Shown here in pieces: positions 1 through 9,376 of a DNA stretch of 64,000 nucleotides. The position numbers and the translations under genes are program-made. Under the pieces are notes generated by a model. That model ran no database searches and had not been told where the DNA came from. It saw only the letters and a list, made by a program, of their open reading frames with translations. The DNA is from an uncultured Bacteroidales bacterium. Lineage in GTDB: Bacteria; Bacteroidota; Bacteroidia; Bacteroidales; Paludibacteraceae. The stretch spans positions 97,662-161,661 of the forward strand of contig CACZCR010000004.1 of the NCBI GenBank assembly GCA_902779705.1, given 5' to 3'. Numbering within the stretch: the first letter of the stretch is position 1; each line of letters begins with the position of its first letter.

Positions 1-1
1 C

Positions 2-2716
2 AAGAATCGCAAACGCGACTACCGCCGACGTGGTAACCCTGCCGTTGAGTTGATCAAGAACGTCATCGCACACAAGGACTCGTTCTGCGTAGAGGCTGCC
101 GACCAATATACCGCGCAGAGCTATTCACGAATGTCCTTTGCGTTGGACAATATCAAGGTCAATTGGCAGAAACCGTTCTGGCGTAACTTTGCTTTTGTTC
201 AGAAATATATTGACACAACAGGGGTCTATCCGTCTGTAACAGTCAGTATTCGAGAGCATATATCCGACGAGTATTACCAGCGTAAACCGCATCGTGAAAA
301 GAAAGTGCTACGTAAGAAACGTATATTCGGCGTGGAAGATATCATCTCCTCCAACACATTCCAGGAGAATGTGAACGCTATCTTTAAGGACGTGAATATC
401 AATGACAACAACATGAACCTGCTGTTCAATCGTTTTGTCTCGCCGCTCAACTCGTCCATTGCTGTCACCTTCTATCAGTATTACATCATGGATACCATCA
501 TGGTGGATGGTTATCCGTGTATAGACCTGGCTTTTGTGCCGGTTAACTCAGAGAGTTACGGATTTACGGGCCACCTGTATATAGTCAATGACTCTACCTA
601 TAGGCTTAAGAAATATTCGATCAATGTCCCGCCGGATATCAACCTCAACTTCGTTTCCAACTACTCGGTAGAACATTCCTACAAGCAATTGGACAACGGA
701 CTGTGGGCGCCGGATCGTACGACCACTTATGCCAAGTTCTATATACTGAACAACAAACGTGGTATGCTGGCGCGCCAAACCAAGATCTATACCGCCTGGG
801 ATTTGGAGACGCCTATTCCTAAGGAGACCTTCTCCGCTTTCTCACGCGAAGTGGATACCGATATCAATGATACCGCACGAGTGGCGCGTACGCCTATGCC
901 TGTGCGCAAGGATAGCGTGCCTGCTCCTGTAGATTCCGTGCCTGTTCCAGTAGATACTATGCTTGCCCGTATAGATACGATGCCGGCTGTTGTTCTGGAT
1001 TCGATATTAGCAGACACGCTCTCATTGGATACGACACTGGTAGCGAAGGCAGACTCATTGCGGCGCGACTCTGTGCGTGTGGATAGTGTACCTGATGTGG
1101 TCGAGACCAATGACACGACTGCCGTTCGTCTGGACGCTGACGCCTGGGCAACGCTTCGCCCTGAACCGCTGACGTGGTATGAGAATTCCGTAGTGGATCT
1201 GGTACACGAGTTTACCTCTACGCCTCTATTCAACTCGTTGGCACTGTTTGTTAATGCTGTAACTACGGAGTTCATCCCGACCAAGCCTTCAGCTGTCATG
1301 TATGATAGCAAGTTTGACATCGGACCGATATATAACTTCGTCAGCTGGAACATGCTTGAAGGTGTACGTTTGCGTTTCGGAGGTGCCTCGACAGCCAAGA
1401 TGCACGATCAGGTGTTCTTCCGTACCTATGCAGCGTTCGGAACAACAGACTTGCGACCCAAGTACAATGCTACATTGGTCTATACCTTCGACAAGCATAA
1501 GTCACAACCCTATGACGGCTTGCGTCACCATATTCAGTGGATGGCTCAATACGATGTCGAGGAACCCGGACAATTGACCGATGTCATCCGACGTGACCAT
1601 ATCCTGATGTCTATCCCGACATCCAAACCTACACTCGGTTTCTATCAGTATGTCTTCCATGCCAAAATGGAGTATATGAAAGAGTGGCGCAACAAACTGT
1701 CACTCAAAGCTTCGTTCGACTTTACCAACAACGAAGCCGCCGGAGCCCTTCATTACAACCGCATCGATTGGACCAGACAGATAAATGGTGTAGATACGAG
1801 CTTTGTCTCGTCTCTCTTGCACATCGGATCTTATCGCAACTACGAGGGCATGTTTGAACTCCAGTATTCGCCCGGTAGTCGTGTCTTCATTGATCGAATG
1901 GGCGTGGAGAGTCCGTTCGCCTTGGAGAAGGATGCACCGACTCTCAAACTGACCCACTATATCGGCTATCTGGACGATCGACATAATGGTGGTGACGGAT
2001 TCTTCTATAATCGTACGGAGTTCCTCTTCGACAAGCGTTTCTGGCTGTCTGCTTTTGGCCACCTCGACTTACGATTACAGACAGGTATGATCTGGCAGAA
2101 AGTGCCGTTCACCAAACTCTATATCCCGAATAGCTCCACTTCTATCTTCTTAGCGCAACGTGCGTTTAACCAGATGAAACCTATGGAGTTCCTAATGGAC
2201 GAATATGTGGCACTCTATGCCACCTACTATTTCAAAGGCTGGATACTCAACCGCATCCCGGGTATTAATAAACTCAAACTGCGCGGAGTGGTTTCGTTCT
2301 CAGGTATATACGGCGGTTTGACCAAAAAGAACAATCCCTACCTCGAACGCGTAGAGAACTCCGGATTGTATGAGTTCCCGCACTCACAGTTTGATGAGAA
2401 CACCTTCGATGATCATGGCTATATCAATGACGGTTATCGTACCTCGTCGCCGATCGGCAAATTGCCGTATATGGAGATTACAGCCGGATTTGAGAATATC
2501 CTCAAGTTCATCCGTATTGACTATGTGCGTCGTATCACCTACAATGACTACGAACTGCCGTATAAGATACAACAGATGGTTCCTGACCCGAATAATCCTA
2601 TACAGTATATACCTGCGGTGGATGACAACGGCGAACCTGTCATGATCAATGCTCGCCGGCGTATTGGTGCGTGGGGAAGGAATGGCGTAAAAATAACCTT
2701 TAGATTGTCACTATAA
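2..2716 (+). CDS. DUF5686-family outer-membrane protein, 5' truncated
   Basis: The reading frame is open from base 2, so the gene starts before the window. The first visible residues end in NPAVELIKNVI, a typical DUF5686 motif that normally follows an N-terminal carboxypeptidase-regulatory-like domain, which is probably what has been cut off. 904 residues are visible. The first ~270 form the conserved DUF5686 region. A Pro/Asp/Val/Ser-rich linker follows (about bases 880-1110), then a long C-terminal part with alternating aromatic/polar strands that looks like an outer-membrane beta-barrel. The family is abundant in Bacteroidota and has no firmly established biochemical role. The TAATG junction overlaps the next gene by one base, so the two are co-transcribed and probably translationally coupled. 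Family call is good; function is unknown. Confidence 0.85.
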   Translation, partial: KNRKRDYRRRGNPAVELIKNVIAHKDSFCVEAADQYTAQSYSRMSFALDNIKVNWQKPFWRNFAFVQKYIDTTGVYPSVTVSIREHISDEYYQRKPHREKKVLRKKRIFGVEDIISSNTFQENVNAIFKDVNINDNNMNLLFNRFVSPLNSSIAVTFYQYYIMDTIMVDGYPCIDLAFVPVNSESYGFTGHLYIVNDSTYRLKKYSINVPPDINLNFVSNYSVEHSYKQLDNGLWAPDRTTTYAKFYILNNKRGMLARQTKIYTAWDLETPIPKETFSAFSREVDTDINDTARVARTPMPVRKDSVPAPVDSVPVPVDTMLARIDTMPAVVLDSILADTLSLDTTLVAKADSLRRDSVRVDSVPDVVETNDTTAVRLDADAWATLRPEPLTWYENSVVDLVHEFTSTPLFNSLALFVNAVTTEFIPTKPSAVMYDSKFDIGPIYNFVSWNMLEGVRLRFGGASTAKMHDQVFFRTYAAFGTTDLRPKYNATLVYTFDKHKSQPYDGLRHHIQWMAQYDVEEPGQLTDVIRRDHILMSIPTSKPTLGFYQYVFHAKMEYMKEWRNKLSLKASFDFTNNEAAGALHYNRIDWTRQINGVDTSFVSSLLHIGSYRNYEGMFELQYSPGSRVFIDRMGVESPFALEKDAPTLKLTHYIGYLDDRHNGGDGFFYNRTEFLFDKRFWLSAFGHLDLRLQTGMIWQKVPFTKLYIPNSSTSIFLAQRAFNQMKPMEFLMDEYVALYATYYFKGWILNRIPGINKLKLRGVVSFSGIYGGLTKKNNPYLERVENSGLYEFPHSQFDENTFDDHGYINDGYRTSSPIGKLPYMEITAGFENILKFIRIDYVRRITYNDYELPYKIQQMVPDPNNPIQYIPAVDDNGEPVMINARRRIGAWGRNGVKITFRLSL

Positions 2717-3522
2717 TGAATACGATGAAACGAACATCAATGTGCCTTTGGGCTCTCTTGCTCACTATGGGACTATTTGCCCAAAATCCTAAAATACACT
2801 TGGATTTGGATGAGGCTAGAATACGCTTGGAGGAATATAATACCGAACGCCTCTTGGATTCACTGGACCAAGAGAAACTGCCACGACTGGTGTCCGGCGG
2901 TGTACTGGCCGGGGGAAACCTGAGCAACTTTATTATTACCCGCGATCACCATGCCATGAGTTCGTATATGAGGATTGGCGCTGAGGCCGGAGGATTCCTG
3001 GACTTCCGCGTGACCAAGCATTTTGCGATTCAACCGCAAGTGATGTTTACGGCTCACCAGAACTATTTTGCCGAGAGCGATACGGCTAATCGACTCTGGT
3101 CCTTCGGCGTCGATATACCTATCTATTTCCTTGGACGATACGGTAATTTGGAGAAAGGATATGTTCAGTTTGGCGGAGGTATATTCACCCACTTTACGTT
3201 TGCATCCAATATCCAGGATAAGTACCATAATGTAGACAACGCATCTACGCCGGTGACACCTGCTTCACCAATGCCCGTACGTCTTCCTGCTGCGTATACC
3301 GACTACGACTATAGCCGCTTGCATGAACTGCATAACAATCACTTCGGCGTTTGCCTTACGGCGGGATATGAGTTCTCTTTTGGTATGCAGATCAATGCCT
3401 CTTACAAAATCAGCTTGTCTGACATAACGGCATTCTATAGCGAGAAAAAAGGCACCGCTGAAGCCAATGCCTTGATCTATCCTCAGTCTATTTCACTGAC
3501 GCTTGGTTATCGTTGGCGTTAA
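2716..3522 (+). CDS. Outer-membrane beta-barrel protein, porin-like
   Basis: A 268-residue protein with an N-terminal signal peptide (hydrophobic core LWALLLTMGLFA, likely cleaved near AQN). The body has alternating hydrophobic strands, including FAIQPQVMFTAHQNYF, FGVDIPIYFLGRYG and YVQFGGGIFTHFTFA, and ends in LTLGYRWR, an aromatic-rich last strand typical of small barrels of the PorT/OmpW-like type. It overlaps the DUF5686 gene by one base (TAATG), so the pair probably acts together in the outer membrane. It ends at 3522, one base before the convergent sulfatase gene. I cannot give a substrate or specific family name. Confidence 0.75.
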   Translation: MNTMKRTSMCLWALLLTMGLFAQNPKIHLDLDEARIRLEEYNTERLLDSLDQEKLPRLVSGGVLAGGNLSNFIITRDHHAMSSYMRIGAEAGGFLDFRVTKHFAIQPQVMFTAHQNYFAESDTANRLWSFGVDIPIYFLGRYGNLEKGYVQFGGGIFTHFTFASNIQDKYHNVDNASTPVTPASPMPVRLPAAYTDYDYSRLHELHNNHFGVCLTAGYEFSFGMQINASYKISLSDITAFYSEKKGTAEANALIYPQSISLTLGYRWR

Positions 3523-5217
3523 TCAACGCGCGAAATAGTTGTTGCGAATCATCTTATCAGATAACGGATACGCCTCGTCCTCTGTGATGAGGCGTTTTTG
3601 TGTCGAGTCCATCAGGTTGATACCAAAGCCGCTCCAATGGTAATACTTGGCTCCGACCAACGCCTTGTACGTGGGGAAGATGTCCATCTGGTAAGCATCC
3701 TCGGTATAACGGGGATTATTCTTGATCTTCGGCGAATAGATGATTAGTGGCAAGCAGTCATTAGCAGGCTCTAACCCCATGTTGTGCTTATCCGAATAGT
3801 CTTGCATTTGTTGACGCTTCTCGTAGTGAAGAATACGATGGTCACCTGTGATAACAATAGTGTATTGCTGCAACTTAGGATCGGTCTCTAGCTTGCGAAT
3901 AAAATAGCCAAGTCCATCGTCCAAAGCATTGAACCCGCGGATGAAATTGTACATTACCCAAGGCATATCTTTGGGCAAAGCCAAACGTGAGTATTTCTCA
4001 TTGACAAACGGAGCGTGGGTAGATTGAGTGATACATTGGATATACCGAATACCGTCATCCACCATGCTATCCAGTTTTTGGAACAAAATCGTGTCCACGT
4101 CCGAATAACAGATCGTCGTGTCATACCCATAGGCAGGCGACATATGTGTCTGATTCCAAACGCACGTATCGTGCGGCAATAAGCAATATGCGCTATCCGG
4201 CGCTAAGGTCATAATACCCGGATACGTGTTTTGATAGTAGTGCAGACATGTACCGCCGGCATTGATGGGCAATAAACCCGTATTGACAATCATCTGTCCG
4301 TCAGCCGAAGGAGCTCCTACTATCTGTGTGTGAATGCTATTGGCATAGAATACATGTTCATTCTGCGTTAATCGATATAAGTTGGGCATGATCTGCGGAG
4401 TGACCACCCAGTTTTCCAAACTCTCCAGCAGAACAATGATCAGCGGTGAATCCAGTTGTGGGGCCTTTTCTAGCATTACTCGGTCCAACTGACCAATCAT
4501 GCTTCGATCCTTGTCTGTCAGCGGTCTATTGGGCTGTAAACCGTTGATCATCAGGTAGTAGTCGGTTGTGATATACAGCGGCGAATAGAGCACACTTGTG
4601 TGCTGAACCGTTGTTGGAAAATGGGTACCATAGACCGGCTCACGGTGCTCACGGATAAACGGCGCCGGATCGTATGTGGCAGTACTGTTGTCACTCACAT
4701 AACACCATTCGCCTACCAATCGCAACACGACCGACAATCCGACCATACCTAGCCAAACCCAGCCTTGACGCTCCGTCTTCTTGGGCAGGATCAGAAAAAT
4801 CAGCCCAAACAGTCCGGTCAAAACATAAAACATCAGATCTATTCCCCATTCGATATAAATCAATACCGACCAGAAATAGCCATGCAGGTTTCCGGACATA
4901 TTAAACGCCTCGGCATCAAGCAGGATATGATTATTGCGCATGTAAATCAGATTGGCAATAAACCACGTATCTATCACAAACGATAACAGCAATATCCAGC
5001 GCTTGTCCCTAAGCAAGAACACAAACGAGGCAAACAATACCGCGGCAGCAATCTTGCTCAGTATCATAGACGTGATCTCTAACCCGCTGTACGCTTCAGG
5101 CTCTAAGCCGGCACGAAAAGCAAAATAGTCAAACAACAAGGTCTGACCAAAGATCAACAATGCCAATAGCCCAAATACCAGCCACGAACTCTGTTTGTCA
5201 CTCAGTTTATACTTCAT
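3523..5217 (-). CDS. LtaS-like membrane sulfatase / phosphoglycerol transferase family protein
   Basis: 564 residues: about five transmembrane helices in the first ~190 residues, then an extracytoplasmic alkaline-phosphatase-superfamily domain. LIIVLLESLENW supplies the first metal-binding Glu, GAPSADGQM corresponds to the nucleophile loop, and VITGDHRI supplies the C-terminal Asp/His metal ligands. LtaS-type enzymes use a Thr nucleophile; here the aligned residue appears to be Ser. The family transfers phosphoglycerol or phosphoethanolamine to envelope lipids or glycans, or acts as a sulfatase. It is last in the leftward run after a small DMT transporter (4-base overlap) and a GT4 glycosyltransferase, which supports modification of an envelope lipid or glycan. 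The substrate is unknown. Confidence 0.8.
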   Translation of the reverse strand: MKYKLSDKQSSWLVFGLLALLIFGQTLLFDYFAFRAGLEPEAYSGLEITSMILSKIAAAVLFASFVFLLRDKRWILLLSFVIDTWFIANLIYMRNNHILLDAEAFNMSGNLHGYFWSVLIYIEWGIDLMFYVLTGLFGLIFLILPKKTERQGWVWLGMVGLSVVLRLVGEWCYVSDNSTATYDPAPFIREHREPVYGTHFPTTVQHTSVLYSPLYITTDYYLMINGLQPNRPLTDKDRSMIGQLDRVMLEKAPQLDSPLIIVLLESLENWVVTPQIMPNLYRLTQNEHVFYANSIHTQIVGAPSADGQMIVNTGLLPINAGGTCLHYYQNTYPGIMTLAPDSAYCLLPHDTCVWNQTHMSPAYGYDTTICYSDVDTILFQKLDSMVDDGIRYIQCITQSTHAPFVNEKYSRLALPKDMPWVMYNFIRGFNALDDGLGYFIRKLETDPKLQQYTIVITGDHRILHYEKRQQMQDYSDKHNMGLEPANDCLPLIIYSPKIKNNPRYTEDAYQMDIFPTYKALVGAKYYHWSGFGINLMDSTQKRLITEDEAYPLSDKMIRNNYFAR

Positions 5218-5573
5218 ACCTTAGCAATAAAATAGCACCCTAATATAATCATCACTGCACCAATCCACTGCAGATATCCCACTGTCTCGTGGAAGATAAA
5301 CAGACCCGATAACATACCAAACAAAAAACCTAAACTGGTCAGCGGATAAATCTGCGAGAACGGATACTTGTCTAACAGCCACAACCAGAACAAGTTGGCC
5401 GCTACCAGCAATACCACGGCTACCATCAGCCATGCATTCAGTATCACTTCATGCCATATATAACTCCACGACCACTGCCACTCCGGCATATCGCGCATTC
5501 CCAATTTTAACGCTACCTGCCCAAGCACCAACATGCTCGTCTGTAGTAGCATCAATAATACCATTGTTACCAT
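5214..5573 (-). CDS. Small four-helix DMT/EamA-type transporter (ArnE/EmrE-like)
   Basis: 119 residues forming about four transmembrane helices, with the YPFSQIYPLTSLGFLFGMLSG stretch resembling the conserved second half of EamA/SMR proteins. This size matches single-repeat SMR or ArnE/ArnF-type flippase subunits that work as dimers. The start overlaps the end of no other gene, while its stop overlaps the start of the sulfatase by four bases, so the two are translationally coupled. Next to a GT4 glycosyltransferase and an LtaS-like enzyme, a role in moving a lipid-linked sugar or lipid headgroup across the inner membrane is plausible, but that is inference from context. Confidence 0.7.
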   Translation of the reverse strand: MVTMVLLMLLQTSMLVLGQVALKLGMRDMPEWQWSWSYIWHEVILNAWLMVAVVLLVAANLFWLWLLDKYPFSQIYPLTSLGFLFGMLSGLFIFHETVGYLQWIGAVMIILGCYFIAKV

Positions 5574-5575
5574 AA

Positions 5576-5612
5576 TCCTTTCATCCTTTCATCCTTTCAT
5601 CCTTTCATCCAT
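5576..5612. repeat. Octamer array (TCATCCTT)n filling a 38-bp intercistronic gap
   Basis: Four to five near-perfect 8-nt units (TCATCCTT, last unit TCATCCAT) occupy almost the whole spacer between the GT4 gene and the DMT-transporter gene. It is one of the short direct-repeat arrays scattered through this window. Confidence 0.9.
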
Positions 5613-6799
5613 TAAACCACTAATCCCCTCATCCCATTCTTCAACCGGAATGATTGCTGTATATCCCTATACCGCATCACCACCTCTTCCATCACATTCT
5701 CCCATGATCTCGAGATGGTCACCGAGGCTTTGTCACCCACTTGCTTGACCAAGTCGCGATGCGTGATCAGATAGCTGATTTGATTGGCATAAGCCTGCAA
5801 GTCATTCGGCGTCAAAAATCCATTCACGTCGGCCTTAATCACTTCTGCTGCTGTCGACTCCTGTAACATCAGAGCCGGAGTATGCATGGCTGCCGCTTCG
5901 CGTACCACCAGAGGTGCATTGTCGTATAACGAGGGGAACAAAAACAAATCCGCTGCCGCATCAATCCGTTTCAAACGCTCACGATCATGTATGTTACCCA
6001 GCATCGTCACTTTGTGTGACAAGCCCAACAATGTGATCTTCTTACGTATCTCGCTCACCGCATAGCCCGTGCCTACCATAAACAAATGGAAGGGTTCTTG
6101 CTTAATCAAGGCTAATGCATCCAGTATAAAACCAATATTCTTCTCCCAAATATGCTGCCCCACGAACAGCAACATCGTTTCGTCCGGCGCCATACCCAAC
6201 TCCTCACGCATCTCCTTACGCATCTCTGCGATCTTAGCCTTCGGCGTAGAGAAGTCGTTGCCGTTCTCTACTACTTCTACATGCCCTTTATATCCATACT
6301 CACGCAGGGTAGGCTCGACTGCCGCTTGCGGAATCCATACCTCGTCTGCCTTCTCGTAGAAGCGAATGATGTGTTTCACCATCCAGTCTACCACCAACTT
6401 ACTGGACACATTGTGCTCAAAATCCTGACGATACTTGCTGTGGAACGTTGCTACCAACGGGATATTCTGTTTCTTGGCTGCCGAATAGGCCAAATCACCG
6501 GTCGTGAAAGGACAATGGGCATGCACCAAATCAAACTGCATCTTCCGCCACTCACGCATGAATCGATGGTCTATATACGGCATGCCGTACCGATAGGGAG
6601 CACGCATCGGGATAGGTATGGATACATACCTATATATCGGATACTTGGCAGCCTCGATCACTTCCTCTGAATGGGGCGCATAAGGCGTTATCACACTTAC
6701 GTCATGCCCTTTTTCGTGCAGCCAATAAGCGTAGTTCTGAGCGGTCATTCCTACACCATCCAATATGGGCGGAAAATTGTCGTTGAATATTCCAATCAT
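5612..6799 (-). CDS. Glycosyltransferase family 4 (diacylglycerol glucosyltransferase-like)
   Basis: 395 residues with the GT-B layout. The N-terminal acceptor domain opens with MIGIFNDNFPPILDGVG and contains the AHCPFTTG loop common to lipid-acceptor GT4 enzymes. The C-terminal nucleotide-sugar domain has FVGQHIWEKN and the EX7E-like segment ending VVREAAAMHTPALML. The closest recognisable group is the 1,2-diacylglycerol 3-glucosyltransferase/PimB-like one, so the product is probably a glycolipid made at the cytoplasmic face of the inner membrane. It lies between a HAD phosphatase upstream and a small flippase-like transporter downstream. The exact sugar and acceptor cannot be read from sequence. 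Confidence 0.85.
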   Translation of the reverse strand: MIGIFNDNFPPILDGVGMTAQNYAYWLHEKGHDVSVITPYAPHSEEVIEAAKYPIYRYVSIPIPMRAPYRYGMPYIDHRFMREWRKMQFDLVHAHCPFTTGDLAYSAAKKQNIPLVATFHSKYRQDFEHNVSSKLVVDWMVKHIIRFYEKADEVWIPQAAVEPTLREYGYKGHVEVVENGNDFSTPKAKIAEMRKEMREELGMAPDETMLLFVGQHIWEKNIGFILDALALIKQEPFHLFMVGTGYAVSEIRKKITLLGLSHKVTMLGNIHDRERLKRIDAAADLFLFPSLYDNAPLVVREAAAMHTPALMLQESTAAEVIKADVNGFLTPNDLQAYANQISYLITHRDLVKQVGDKASVTISRSWENVMEEVVMRYRDIQQSFRLKNGMRGLVV

Positions 6800-6817
6800 T
6801 GTATTGTGTTTTTCAGG

Positions 6818-7573
6818 TTATAGTATGTTCATTACATCTCTGAGCGACTTGATCACGTACGTCGCATCTTTCAACTGCTCGTCCGTCGGTTGGGTCTCAG
6901 GCCTTACCCACCAGATCGTGTCTATGCCTGCGGCAACCGCGCCTGCAATGTCCGACGAATAGCTGTCTCCTATCATCACTACCTCATCTGCTTTCAACCC
7001 CTCTAACTCCTTGCGATTACGCTCAATAGCGATCTCCATGATCCGTGGATCCGGCTTCATCACCCCCACCTCTTCGCTGAACACGGTATGCTTCACATAG
7101 GGCTGCAGACCCGAACGCTCCAACTTCAGATATTGCATCTCCACAAATCCGTTGCTCACGATCGTTATCGCATACTTAGTAGCCAGATACTGAACCACTT
7201 CCAGCGCATCTTTTGTCAGACGACTGTTGTCCAAGGTTAGGCTGATATAGTCGCTGCCCAACTGCTGGCACAGGTTAACCAAGTCTTCCTCCGCATCACT
7301 GGTCTCAATACCCAGATAATGACACACAGGGTTTAAAAACTGGTCCAAATGCAGGTACTCGCGAGTTATAGTCCCTGCCGCGTATTGCTCCCACAGCCAG
7401 GTGTTATGCTCCCTATAGTAATATAGGTATTCATCAAACGGCACTTCTATGCCGGCGGCCTTCAATAGCGGTGCTATATGCTCGTCGTAGAGTACGCGTT
7501 GCGCCTCTTCAGCCGATCCTCTCCAGTCGCCCAGAGTGTCGTCCCAGTCTATGAATACCGCACGATACTTCAT
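6818..7573 (-). CDS. YjjG-type HAD phosphatase (noncanonical nucleotidase)
   Basis: 251 residues from the ATG at 7573, giving MKYRAVFIDWDDTLGDW. A longer in-frame extension exists but would run into ruvB, and the chosen start leaves one base after the ruvB stop. HAD motif I is DWDDTLGD (nucleophile and acid Asp), motif II is ITIVSNG, the motif III Lys lies near MKPDPRIM, and motif IV is MIGDSYSSDI. The helical cap between motifs I and II suits the YjjG subgroup, which dephosphorylates noncanonical pyrimidine nucleotides. It is in the ruvB operon, so nucleotide-pool cleaning is plausible. Family is sure; substrate is inferred. Confidence 0.85.
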   Translation of the reverse strand: MKYRAVFIDWDDTLGDWRGSAEEAQRVLYDEHIAPLLKAAGIEVPFDEYLYYYREHNTWLWEQYAAGTITREYLHLDQFLNPVCHYLGIETSDAEEDLVNLCQQLGSDYISLTLDNSRLTKDALEVVQYLATKYAITIVSNGFVEMQYLKLERSGLQPYVKHTVFSEEVGVMKPDPRIMEIAIERNRKELEGLKADEVVMIGDSYSSDIAGAVAAGIDTIWWVRPETQPTDEQLKDATYVIKSLRDVMNIL

Positions 7574-7574
7574 C

Positions 7575-8594
7575 TTAGTCAAACTCCAGGGTAGGGGACT
7601 GCGCCATATATGGCAACTTGCCCAAATGCTTATATGCCAACTCTGTTGCTTCACGTCCGCGCGGCGTACGCTTGATAAAGCCCTCCTTGATCAAGTACGG
7701 CTCATAGACATCCTCTATCGTGCCTGCATCCTCGCCCATCGCTGTAGCGATCGTGTTCAAACCTACTGGGCCGCCCTTGAACTTATCAATGATCGTGTTC
7801 AACAACTTGTTGTCAATCTGATCCAAACCAAAGGTGTCAATATGCAATGCCTCCAGCGCAAACTTAGCGATCTCCAAATCGATCACACCATTGCCTTTCA
7901 CCTGCGCAAAATCACGCACCCTTCGTAACAACGCGTTCGCTATACGTGGCGTACCACGACTGCGTCGTGCAATCTCGCCTGCTGCCTTGCTGTCAATCTC
8001 TATACCCAACAAACCTGCGCTGCGTTTGACAATACCCGTCAGTACTTTGGCATCATAGTACTCCAGATGGCAGTTGATACCAAATCGTGCACGCAAAGGA
8101 CTGGTTAACAAGCCGCTACGCGTTGTGGCTCCAATCAACGTGAAGTGGTTCAAGTCAATCTGTATCGTCCGTGCCGAAGGACCCTTATCGATCATGATAT
8201 CAATCCGATAGTCCTCCATAGCCGAATACAGATACTCTTCTACAATCGGACTTAAACGGTGAATCTCATCGATAAAAAGCACATCGTTAGGCTCCAGACT
8301 CGTCAACAAACCGGCCAAATCACCCGGTTTGTCCAATACCGGACCACTTGTTACTTTGAATCCTACCCCCAACTCATTGGCAATGATATTGCTCAATGTC
8401 GTCTTTCCCAATCCCGGAGGACCGAACAGCAACACATGATCCAGGCTCTCCCCACGCAGTTTGGCGGCTTCTACAAAAATCTCCAGGTTCTGTACCACCT
8501 GTTCTTGACCCGCAAAGTCGTCAAAACGCATCGGACGCAAGGCATTGTCCTGCTCCTTCTCCGTCATCTGATTGTGTATATCAAATTCTGCCAT
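7575..8594 (-). CDS. ruvB: Holliday junction branch-migration helicase RuvB
   Basis: 339 residues, normal length. The AAA+ core has Walker [11 protein letters not shown], Walker [10 protein letters not shown], sensor 1 GATTRSG and the conserved RARFG segment. The C-terminal winged helix carries [10 protein letters not shown], which contacts DNA. RuvB hexamers drive branch migration of Holliday junctions with RuvA and hand them to RuvC. Neither ruvA nor ruvC is in this window; a split ruvA/ruvB arrangement is common in Bacteroidota. An octamer array separates it from the upstream ABC ATPase gene. Confidence 0.98.
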   Translation of the reverse strand: MAEFDIHNQMTEKEQDNALRPMRFDDFAGQEQVVQNLEIFVEAAKLRGESLDHVLLFGPPGLGKTTLSNIIANELGVGFKVTSGPVLDKPGDLAGLLTSLEPNDVLFIDEIHRLSPIVEEYLYSAMEDYRIDIMIDKGPSARTIQIDLNHFTLIGATTRSGLLTSPLRARFGINCHLEYYDAKVLTGIVKRSAGLLGIEIDSKAAGEIARRSRGTPRIANALLRRVRDFAQVKGNGVIDLEIAKFALEALHIDTFGLDQIDNKLLNTIIDKFKGGPVGLNTIATAMGEDAGTIEDVYEPYLIKEGFIKRTPRGREATELAYKHLGKLPYMAQSPTLEFD

Positions 8595-8601
8595 AATTCT
8601 C

Positions 8602-8641
8602 TCCTATTTTCCTAGTCCCCTAGTTTCCTAGTCTCCTAGTT
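8602..8641. repeat. Octamer array (TCCTAGTT-like)n spanning the end of the ABC ATPase gene
   Basis: Five 8-nt units (TCCTATTT, TCCTAGTC, CCCTAGTT, TCCTAGTC, TCCTAGTT) fill the gap between the ABC ATPase and ruvB. The array supplies the TAG stop and the last codon or two of the ATPase gene, so its insertion apparently set the end of that protein. Confidence 0.9.
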
Positions 8642-9325
8642 CGTACTTTCCCTAAACAACTTCTCCAGATCCTCTATCTCGTCGATCTTCTTATCCGCTT
8701 TGATCTCTCCCTTGTCTAGTATCACCACTCGGTCGCACATCTCGCGCACCTCTTGCATGATATGGGTGGACAAAATCACCGTTCGCTCTTTGCCCACTTC
8801 ACGTATCAGGTGGCGTATCTCCACCAATTGGTTCGGATCCAAACCCGTCGTAGGCTCATCCAGTATCAGCAGATCCGGATCGCCCAACAATGCCTGCGCC
8901 AGTCCTACACGCTGCCTATATCCCTTGCTCAGCTCTTTGATATGCTTGTTCCGCTCCGGTGTCAAACCCACGCGCTCTATGAGTTCGTCAACCTCTTGTC
9001 TTACAGCGTTAGCGGTCTTACAGCGATGCGGTCCTACAGCGTCAGCGGTCATCTGCGCCATAAAGCGCAGATATTCAACTACATACATCTCCTCATATAG
9101 CGGATTATTCTCCGGAAGATACCCTATCCGCTCCGGCACCTCAATCACCGCCCCTTCGCCATTAGCTTCCCAGAGCCCGATCAGTATCTTCATCAGCGTC
9201 GATTTGCCGGCACCATTAGGACCCAACAAACCCACTATCTGACCTGTCTCGATCTCCAGCGACACGTCTTTGAGCACGCGCTGCGTGCCAAAACTCTTGT
9301 TAATATGTAGAAGCTTTACAGCCAT
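8636..9325 (-). CDS. ABC transporter ATP-binding protein, GldA-like
   Basis: 229 residues. Walker A is GPNGAGKSTLMK, the signature is LSKGYRQRVGLAQAL, Walker B is LLILDEPTTGLD, and the H-loop is ILSTHIM. Sequence and length fit the GldA group found in Bacteroidota, ATPases paired with GldFG-type ABC-2 permeases. No permease gene lies beside it, so the gldA name is tentative. Between the Walker A and signature regions (bases 8999-9050) the frame carries an in-frame 16-17-nt repeat array encoding TADAVGPHRCKTANAVRQ, absent from the general family pattern. The C-terminus is short and its stop lies in an octamer array. A good promoter precedes it. Confidence 0.85.
   Translation of the reverse strand: MAVKLLHINKSFGTQRVLKDVSLEIETGQIVGLLGPNGAGKSTLMKILIGLWEANGEGAVIEVPERIGYLPENNPLYEEMYVVEYLRFMAQMTADAVGPHRCKTANAVRQEVDELIERVGLTPERNKHIKELSKGYRQRVGLAQALLGDPDLLILDEPTTGLDPNQLVEIRHLIREVGKERTVILSTHIMQEVREMCDRVVILDKGEIKADKKIDEIEDLEKLFRESTN
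8999..9050 (+). repeat. 16-17-nt repeat family, three units in frame within the ABC ATPase gene
   Basis: Three tandem units, TCTTACAGCGTTAGCGG, TCTTACAGCGATGCGG and TCCTACAGCGTCAGCGG, lie antisense to the gene. Related units occur at 40452-40516, 44174-44219 and 46956-46996. Confidence 0.9.
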
Positions 9326-9344
9326 TCTAATCCAAATTAGTGTG

Positions 9345-9376
9345 CAAAGATACTACTTTTTTTGCATGTATGCAAA
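9345..9376 (-). promoter_or_regulatory. Bacteroidota promoter for the GldA-like ATPase gene
   Basis: On the minus strand TTTG, 20 nt, then TATCTTTG, about 20 bases before the start codon. It matches the sigma-ABfr consensus TTTG-N19/20-TAnnTTTG. Confidence 0.85.

Noticed and set aside
787..1398. A long minus-strand frame opposite the DUF5686 gene.
   Set aside because: It is a codon-bias shadow of the Ser/Asp/Thr-rich linker of the real gene.
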